From Verrucomicrobiota bacterium (GTDB lineage: Bacteria > Verrucomicrobiota > Verrucomicrobiia > Limisphaerales > CAIMTB01), in contig CAUJJW010000051.1 in the NCBI GenBank assembly GCA_963205105.1, positions 1 through 40,050 of the forward strand: DNA of 40,050 bases, read 5' to 3'. The notes under the pieces are model-generated. The model made no database searches, was not told where the DNA came from, and saw only the letters and a list, made by a program, of their open reading frames with translations. Position numbers and translations under genes: made by a program. Of the stretch, positions 38,101 through 40,050 are shown in pieces. How positions within the stretch are numbered: position 1 is the stretch's first letter; the number at the start of each line of letters is the position of its first letter.

Positions 38101-40050
38101 CGGATGGCTCGGCCTACGATCTCCAGCTGTCCCATCCCACCCGCTTCGAAGCCTTCCGCATCCGCGTGAAGGTGCCGGATGAGTTTTTTGCCGCCATATC
38201 CCCCAACTCCGGCGGAGGTGCCAACCTGCCTTTGGATCCGGCGCTGCGAGATTTCCTGAACGGTCCTGGCGGAACCGCCCCCGGCGTCGTTCTTCGCGGC
38301 CCCACCGCCGCGGATTCGGCACTCAACATCGTCCCCGGTGGTTCCACCCGCCTGCCGTACCTGATTCAGTTCGCGAACCCCGCCGATGGCCAACCCGTGC
38401 GCGAGTTGCGAGTCCTGCAGGACATTGATCCCGATCTCGACGTTCGTTCGTTCCAGTTGACCACCATCCGGTTCGGGGATTTGACCCTCGGCCTGCCTCA
38501 GGGACGTGGCGCTTATTCCGCCGAATTCGACCTCACCAGCCAGCGCGGCTATGTGCTCCAAATGTCCGCCGGTATCGACGTCGTGACCGGTATCGCGAGC
38601 TGGGTGTTCCGAGCCATCGACCCCGTCACTGGCCTGCTGGTCAGCGGTGAGAATGTCGGAGTTCTCAAGCCCGGCGAAACCGCCGAAGTCAGCTACACCA
38701 TCCGTTCCCGGCCCGAAGCCTTGTCCGGGGCCTCCCTCGATGGCCAAGCCCGGGTCATCTTCGGCGACGCAGCCCCGATCGACACCAACCGCGTTTCCGC
38801 GCGCCTCGACAACGTCGCTCCCACGTCCACCCTCACCGCCCAAGCCGTTTCTGGAAATCGTTACCTGCTCGAATGGTCGGCTTTGGACGATGCCCTGGGC
38901 TCCGGGGTCCTCCAGTACTCGGTGTATGTGTCGCTCGATGGACGGAGCTATTCCGCCCTCGCCGCTCAAACCACCCAGACCACCCTTTCCTACGTCGCGC
39001 CCGAAAACTCGACTCCGCAGTTCCTGGTGCTCGCCGCCGATGTCGCCGGCAACCTGGAAGCGGCTCCCAGCGGCATCAATCTTTCCCTGTTCCCACCAAC
39101 AGTCCGCCTGGGCACCGTCCCCGTGGCCGTTCCCATCGATCGCGAACCGCTCCCCATCCTCCCGCCGTCCACCTCCCCGCCGGCGAACGAACTTTTCCTC
39201 CAGGCCCTGCTCGGTGTGCCCGGCGCCCTGCCCACCGCGCGCCTGCCCGGTTTTGACCGTGTACTCACCCCCTTCAGCGCCGCCTCCTTCGCCCGTGGCA
39301 TCCTGACCTCCGGCGCCGGTGTCACCGCCATCGGCGTCGCCCTTGCACCGGATGGAAGCCTGCTCGTCTCCGGCGGCGCCGGGCGCAATCAGCTGTTCCG
39401 CATCGCCGTCGGCGGCACCACCTCTGCCCAGGCGTTCGCCACCCTGGATTCACCGGTGTTCGCCCTTGCTTTCGATCGCGATGGAACGCTTTGGGCCACG
39501 ACCGCCGGCGGTTCCCTGCTGGAACTCGATGCCACTTCCGGAGCGATCCTCGAGCGCTACAGCATCGGCGTCAGCCTCGGACTCGCCGCCGATCCCAATG
39601 CTTCCCGCCTCTACGTGGCCACCGGCGACGGTGTTCAAGTCTTCGACACCACCCGACGCACGTTCACCCCCTTCTCCGACGCCCGCGTCGAAGGACTTGC
39701 CGTCTCTCCCGAAGGTTCCCTCTGGGGTGTGGAATGGCCGGGCGACAACGGGGCGTCCCGCTCCATTCTGCGCTTCGACAACCGAGGGCGTGCAGCCATC
39801 GCCGCGGATCTCGGTCTCCAGGCTGTCGCGCTGGCCTTCGGCAGCCCCAACACACGACTCGCCGGGCTCTTGTTCGTCTCCACGGTTTCCGGCGATCTCG
39901 TCGCCATCGACACCACGTCCCTCACCCCGGTCACCCTTGCCACGGGTGGTGCTCGCGGCGCCTTCCTGACGGCGTCCTCCGATGGCCGCCTCTACATCGC
40001 CAGCGGCGACGGAGTCGATGTGGTGTTCCCCCCCCCCCCGCCACAAATAC
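23166..40050 (+). CDS. Giant multidomain surface protein with N-terminal LEPR-XLL motif (3' end missing)
   Basis: I read this frame without a stop from the ATG at 23166 to the window edge, giving at least 5628 residues. The N-terminus has the LEPR-XLL motif (LEPRVLLS, residues 16-23), found at the start of very large secreted proteins of Planctomycetota and Verrucomicrobiota. A Ser/Pro/Thr-rich linker runs to about 220. Then come seven beta-helix repeats (about 226-1690), SbsA/Big_5-type Ig-like domains (about 1690-1845 and 2300-2640) flanking two PA14-like units (about 1846-2203), fourteen CARDB-like repeats (about 2640-4509), a PPC-like domain (about 4509-4615), an IPT/TIG-like domain (about 4612-4702), an unassigned region (about 4702-5159), an Ig/FnIII-like domain, and blades of a beta-propeller (from about 5359). 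Adhesion, matrix or predation-type roles are possible; none is shown. The start overlaps the PEP-CTERM stop. Confidence 0.9.
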   Translation, partial: MSATHRGFDPFQLENLEPRVLLSAAPVEAPATPSHGASESISEWAPLASLDALQPSLAEENFGQGMPELLSDVGSLPSLADPHSGPLETPVGSPPESSLPSASTTPDALPTSASNDSPTDSVDNSVSEVVSSVESVPSDRSSSEGTALAPLGSPVAEILVTTLRAGNAPPLNSDELDALSTNSARQQALESSLETDRSTSAPGSTSRTLQLASTTSSGNLTANETWNGTVHLTSNLLIPSGITLTLQAGTVLKVGAGFVIQVQGTLVAQGTVDQPVLIVSSNDDSVGEDVSGPGDSTAAPGRWESLIFSPESSGSVLDNVELRHAGMTNPGNRDYRDAILIQSSGVTFRNVRVRDVAWTAIRVTNGAAPVLDGVDVQGAGNVPFHFTIDAKPSLSRLSASNNNVEGIWIDGGTVTGNQAWTYVGLPYHFSHDLVLAAESTLDLGPGTMFRMAPGAVFTVSGTLRVNGTATAPVIMTARKDDSAGGDSEHNGTEGAAAPAAGDWEQIHFATTSGASVLNHLEVRYAGMTGPGNRDYRDAILIQADVALRNVQVRSSAQWAVRIRGPHSPTLENIDVQQSGAVPFYFTLDAKPFLAGLSASNNVTEGIWIDGGTLTANQVWDYVGIPYHFTTDVTVSAETTLTLGQGTIFRMARGAALTVSGTLRVAGTSAAPVILTSFRDDSAGGDSDHDGAEGNQSPLPGDWEQINFAPTAAASVIDHLEVRFAGMTAPGNRDFRDALLLQSAATLRNVRVRDAAQHGVRIRGAIAPILQDVDVQRSGGVPYYFTLDAQPILTRITASNNDVEGIWVDGGTLTADQTWGYVGLPYHLTTNISVPANTRLNLGPGTIFRMAPGAFFAVSGTLLAPGTEQAPIILTADKDDTAGGDSRHDGMLGASAPAKGDWENLIFGPGSDASVLTYTEVRYAGMTAPGNRDFRNAIDINGTAKPTLRNILIRNVASHGVRVDASDPVLENIDVRFADGVPFFFGLAANPVVRGLTASENGTEGIWINGGTLVDTARRWDLVSMPYLLTGDLRISNTASLTLGPGVILKMAPAAWIADNGRFITEGTLEAPVVITSQKDDSVGGDTFHDGSTGSAAPDPGDWEAIYFETGSNGSVLSHTDIRYGGETAPNNNDARTVIDIGSGLSPTLRNVRIRDSFRHAIHSSGSSTPVLQQVHVENSGGFPLLIDIASNPVLEGFTGNNNVNNAIYIVGGTLTSERTWNFGPLPLWIAGDYRVGTDVRLTIAPGTVIKMADAAWFAINGNLQAAGTADRPITFTSIHDDSLGGDSNGNGPTTSPIRGSWETIYFEAGSNDSLMDHVRVRYLGTTAPNNNDGRAAIDIAASLSPTLRNLRIEDAFRHGIEVAADAKPVLENVEIQRVGGFPLTLAISADPTIRNLSGTANGNNAIYIAGGSITANRAWNYGPLPIWLGGDLRIADDTRLTISPGTTIKVTNAAWITVNGSLQAVGTPDQPITFTALQDDSVGGDTNGDGSASSGTPGDWEAFYFAPSTMGSVLESVDIRFAGETAPRNNDRRPTISVDAAQLTLRNSRITQGAGVGIRLASDAALTLAGSLMLDFRQSLLQIDSGTATVTDTLFSTAPVGIDIAAAAAAKASVTGSAFLGISGNAVTHRGNDFAKALMTGNWWGHPAGPNDPSAADGRSNDNPEGALVSDYVDYSSPLGSRPAIPGAAPSIVGLTPAVTTGQFGAFLVTFSGPMDVATLGPDDFTITRPGGTALSVASITPLSSSVFRIQLATPASTTAGAYTVRIGPNIANGTGLRLDQDADGLDGEAGDDVFNGTVVLDNTGPRIISQTPSGTSNQPIDSIVIEFNEPVAVDSFGPDDIRITTGSPPTGNVAGFRASTYLSRFSLSDLEAALTTLAGNWTQLSFHTVPLIDFGTGGRFTGNAPFPAGSTNFVVVYEAQVAIPTAGDWTFAVSSDDGYRLRVGGKEVAFTGLRGIGDPDLLTVNFAAPGSYALELIYFNGAGGSGVELSAASGALTAVSSAFVRIGDPSGGLAVTSPATPLAPFPIQSITALDPVATQTFPRQNTAFNGQGFLVQTAYGRTGPTSVATALALLNTPASQIGQTWANPAIINYVDNADGSFFTGNSSFPGREFGPSSDAIAVSASAKITIPRAGEWTFGVSSDDGFRLTVGNQTLEFDAPRATATSLATWTFDAPGEYDLSLIHFNTSGPSQVELFSAEGRHEGFNSSFRLVGDTSLGGLSVRSDPAPGNELISGRTGFVATRFEIRFAPLSANGTYRVDITPTAIDAMGNPMNQDADGSNGEVFQDSYTGSFAIDRQPFRVLSTSPSPVANGALDQLDVTFSAAVQAGSFSASDVQIIGSLVSARILSVEALSPTVHRVRLDPITAEGNYEIRIGPGIADIAGNLLNQDLDDRGGEPEDRFITFVRVENTAPRVLDYSPKGTVGAGRTFFEITFTEPIQLASFTAEDITVTGPSGILAAPVSITFVTGSTYRVTYATPFTTGTYRIVLGPNITDAAGQPLDQDEDGVPGEPTQDQFANSFTIDATGPRVVSATPNDSINQPLSQFVVEFSETMDPSSFTAADVRLTGPAGEVTNIGITRLSDTSFRLTFPSQSAHGDYTLTVGPGITDVLANPMDQNANGVTGEANDTFQASVTVVLPDLVASNLVAPTTAQPGQVVTITWRITNRGNAPATAPWNESVILSTTGSPTGSAANVVLAGTFSSTSSLAPGEFIDRTLDVTVPITFSGAVTLFIEVDSSPKRVVESDENNFVSTPISVVIGPPPVDLTVSTVTSPPTGTSGGAMAVTWTVTNTGGLQTTATSWIDRVVLSLDESLDANDIVLGSVTRNGALGPSGTYSVTESLTLPESLDTGTYFVFVITDATDVVPEPGANANGNNATRSPTPLAVTAVPTPDLMVDSIALPPTAVLGYPLSVSWTLRNQGGAPTVGTWTDRVYLSADGNVQGAVLLGTFTSQGPLAAGQTATRTESFATPNLADGSYRVVVVTDATNQVFERNGEDNNTTASTSSTALLHIDLQTATVTSEGIPQAGQPLTVRWQVRNLGSATAPESWIDRVYLSIDTVLGNDVLLGEVVRSTSLNAGSAYDGTLTTTLPDGTQGTYFLLVVTDATTAIPTEGGLQRSNNIAASPAIQVLEGIYADLTVVTASGPNRVIGNPADITVSWTVRNDGRGPGPTSNWSDRVVLSRDAVYGNSDDILLANVPHSGALPVGSTYSESRIFQLPDNLEGRFQIIVRTDAEGVVLQQPNTAPDIFVASQPLEVLRGPYADLVVESVTSPAAATNNQIVTLSWTVANRGIALTSTESWNDLVYFTTDPAGTTGLRLLGSFNRVGRLAVGEAYSRTVEVALPSDATGTGYFVIATSGPYEGLFTDNNRRRSDPIAITFIPPPQSDLEIIRVTAPEAALDGASIDVSWTVRNNGPDNVANAWTDTVYLAPNGNLTGATVLGSFRIDPSLEAGKSYTRTIAFTLPTKIQGVYSIIVRTDTGGAVDPTRASNNQLSSGALVISLRSRPDLQVTSAFGPESVTAGTVIDVTWTVANLGSSATPPGGSRWTDSVYLSLNNIRDGGDILLGSLPNGQALAPGQSYTSIASYKLPRDVAGNAFLLIVPDSSDAVDEVLSTLPDTYVVPIAIDAIPVPPPDLVVTQVTAPVEAFDGTSIVVRFSVENRGPGPTGATSWTDSIWLTTSKDRPDGNRGDVSIGSIGHSGVLLPGEGYETAITVRLPAQLRGQFYVTVWTDSGDRVFETALDANVNPDAPNDLQGSNFKAGGPISILLQPSADLVVTQVNAPPTAIGGSQVTLSWTVRNEGPIPTNVDRWVDSVYISTAPTLGTRGATEFRVFAAPNFGTLLPGQSYTQTATFTLPPSAEGSYFIVQTNEDPNLLLNAEDTLFREVEAIIRRAEQELGRPLSDINLADVRELTPGQLRRILTGPQSSRPETVFEGPFTNNNARSAESVITDTPADLVVTEVIVSPSVFSGESIDVTWTVRNDGAFAVFPGTRQWSDWILFSTEPTWSPGLVGPLGSLIHVQNTPLLPGESYTATASFKIPEGIEGPRYIYVATDPNVSLFPSFRINLNGTGIGSFPSWPSFFAERVWEGEAKANNVRGASTNVIYREADLFLVDASGPGQVDSSGTFTVQFTSRNDGTRATRLDRWRDAVYLSRDTTIDSSDKLIGINDHLGILQPGESYSGTIEAQLPDNIEGAFHLIVITNAGFGPGLGNDPTSFPGVLSTTNSPMLNEYAGTASNQRLLNLNVRFVPGPDLTITRLTANDRVLVGQSFTATWTVRNSGAGAVPDRQARWTDSLYLSRDQFLDVRSDSFLGSFDHTGVLLPNEDYTVTANLSLPRGILGAYYVFVVSDPINGSRPRGAVVESNDTNNTRATDVPMLIDLPPPSDLQVDAVVGPSNASVGDSVSITLTVTNRGTETAKGSWFETLYLSADGIWDYGDRLLGTVNPPEGGRTLAPGQGYTATLQVLIPPALPGSYRIIARTDTFNDIYEGPRDDNNLGVGADAIQVQVRTLSIGIPVSLELASRGQLFYRVEASAGETLEIRFESSSGQNELYVAYEAVPSSLQFDAAFEGALQASQTAVIPTTQAGTYYILIRSQGAAASGTLTARSLPFGITSLTPDTVGAGRYVTMTIRGARFDPQATVKLVRPQFGEYVPINYTVADATRIVAVFDLRDAPLGLYDIQVTNPNGEAVVIPYRFLISPSNSLDVSIGLGGPDEILLSKAGFPSAYYGVSLDSRTNLDTPYVYFQYGVPRISNNTFIPGERLLLQTNLQGSPNVAGVPWANLDPILNLGGVLTASGFAIDFRAESFDARTFALEIYPGLKALLAEDPNFLRKLSDLELEELQFEFYIFAAATPLTTEEFITFQRSRADALRLKILAEPSAPPALVVAAGDPAAFQDFYLQSLVRAGVLRYEDVPPSARISAEFDSNLAVQVAGLLANPDSAEFIANQNDALASFFEQIRAWSDHDPNAFSGAAIPDGSAYDLQLSHPTRFEAFRIRVKVPDEFFAAISPNSGGGANLPLDPALRDFLNGPGGTAPGVVLRGPTAADSALNIVPGGSTRLPYLIQFANPADGQPVRELRVLQDIDPDLDVRSFQLTTIRFGDLTLGLPQGRGAYSAEFDLTSQRGYVLQMSAGIDVVTGIASWVFRAIDPVTGLLVSGENVGVLKPGETAEVSYTIRSRPEALSGASLDGQARVIFGDAAPIDTNRVSARLDNVAPTSTLTAQAVSGNRYLLEWSALDDALGSGVLQYSVYVSLDGRSYSALAAQTTQTTLSYVAPENSTPQFLVLAADVAGNLEAAPSGINLSLFPPTVRLGTVPVAVPIDREPLPILPPSTSPPANELFLQALLGVPGALPTARLPGFDRVLTPFSAASFARGILTSGAGVTAIGVALAPDGSLLVSGGAGRNQLFRIAVGGTTSAQAFATLDSPVFALAFDRDGTLWATTAGGSLLELDATSGAILERYSIGVSLGLAADPNASRLYVATGDGVQVFDTTRRTFTPFSDARVEGLAVSPEGSLWGVEWPGDNGASRSILRFDNRGRAAIAADLGLQAVALAFGSPNTRLAGLLFVSTVSGDLVAIDTTSLTPVTLATGGARGAFLTASSDGRLYIASGDGVDVVFPPPPPQI
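23888..28080 (+). repeat. Seven ~198-residue beta-helix repeats (period ~594-600 bp)
   Basis: Each unit begins with 'LxxGPGTxFRMAPGA', followed by 'GTLxAxGTxxxPVIxTxxxDDSxGGDSxxDG', 'GDWExIxF', 'VRYAGMTAPGNRD', 'LRNVxVR', and 'xxYFTLDAxP'. Unit starts fall near 23890, 24487, 25084, 25679, 26284, 26884 and 27481. The acidic DDSxGGDS/TxxDG loop recurs in every unit and may bind calcium. Units 2-4 are most alike, and units 5-7 form a second subgroup ('APNNND' instead of 'APGNRD'). Confidence 0.85.
28700..29775 (+). other. Two PA14-like domains within the giant protein
   Basis: Two segments share 'xIPxAGxWTFxVSSDDGxRLxVG' and 'APGxYxLxLIxFNxxGxSxVELxxAxG' (about 28900-29160 and 29530-29775), the pattern of PA14/fibro-slime carbohydrate-binding sandwiches. 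They sit between SbsA-type Ig-like domains. The call is by motif only. Confidence 0.7.
31080..36690 (+). repeat. Fourteen CARDB-like repeats within the giant protein
   Basis: Each repeat of roughly 115-180 residues opens with 'xDLxVxxVxxPxxxxxGxxVxVxWTVxNxG' and contains 'WxDxVYLSxD', 'LxPGxSYT' and 'GxYxxxVxTD'. Openings lie near 31086, 31450, 31840, 32190, 32573, 32950, 33320, 33680, 34065, 34480, 35030, 35490, 35923 and 36322. This matches CARDB (cell-adhesion-related) domains. Confidence 0.85.
37270..38640 (+). other. Unassigned ~455-residue region of the giant protein
   Basis: The first part ('GGPDEILLSKAGFPSAYYGVSL', 'IPGERLLLQTNLQG') looks like a beta sandwich. The second is unusually rich in charged helices for this protein ('KLSDLELEELQFEFYIF', 'FITFQRSRADALRLKIL'). 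The last, 'FRIRVKVPDEFFAAISPNSGG', returns to beta structure. I do not recognise a family. Confidence 0.5.
40028..40039 (+). repeat. Homopolymer of 12 C at the open 3' end of the giant gene
   Basis: Twelve consecutive C residues sit 11 bp from the window end and read in frame as Pro codons (VVFPPPPPQI). A tract this long is prone to slippage in the cell or to sequencing and assembly error. Confidence 0.9.

Overview
The window is a high-GC bacterial chromosome segment that looks like Verrucomicrobiota (Pedosphaera/Limisphaerales-like), with Planctomycetota as the main alternative. The grounds are the mix of families: a DUF3500 protein, ASPIC/UnbV (CRTAC1-type) FG-GAP proteins, a PEP-CTERM protein, an N-terminal LEPR-XLL motif on a giant secreted protein, and few recognisable Shine-Dalgarno sites. 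The phylum is inferred from gene content; there is no rRNA or other marker here.

Layout. (1) 1-3250, plus strand: the 3' part of a DUF3500 gene, then the tight housekeeping run plsY-gpsA-thrB (phospholipid acylation, glycerol-3-phosphate supply, threonine synthesis). (2) 3300-4361, minus strand: a small DUF3568-like lipoprotein and an exported thioredoxin-fold protein. A 9-bp tandem repeat lies in the convergent gap after thrB. (3) 4520-11651, plus strand: a double-module FG-GAP/UnbV protein, a SUMF1-like lipoprotein, and a second FG-GAP/UnbV protein. A 536-bp gap packed with hairpin repeats separates the last two. (4) 11659-15603: an exported parallel beta-helix protein (minus), and divergent from it an exported protein with two nearly identical 234-residue CBM9/DOMON-like domains, closed by a textbook intrinsic terminator. 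(5) 15713-20542: a GT4 glycosyltransferase (plus), then a MacA-MacB-type ABC efflux operon on the minus strand. (6) 20851-22224: a DUF362 protein. (7) 22477-40050, plus strand: a PEP-CTERM protein whose stop codon overlaps the start of a giant open frame that runs off the window.

The giant gene is the standout. It starts at 23166 and I read it without a stop to base 40050, giving at least 5628 codons. In order it carries a LEPR-XLL motif, a Ser/Pro/Thr-rich linker, seven ~198-residue beta-helix repeats, SbsA-type Ig-like domains with two PA14-like inserts, fourteen CARDB-like repeats, a PPC-like and an IPT/TIG-like domain, an unassigned region, an Ig/FnIII-like domain and the start of a beta-propeller. 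It ends beside a 12-C homopolymer. Together with the PEP-CTERM gene it looks like a cell-surface or matrix operon.

Most of the window from 3.3 kb onward therefore encodes the cell envelope: lipoproteins, secreted repeat proteins, efflux and glycosylation. No tRNA, rRNA, CRISPR array, transposase or phage gene was seen.
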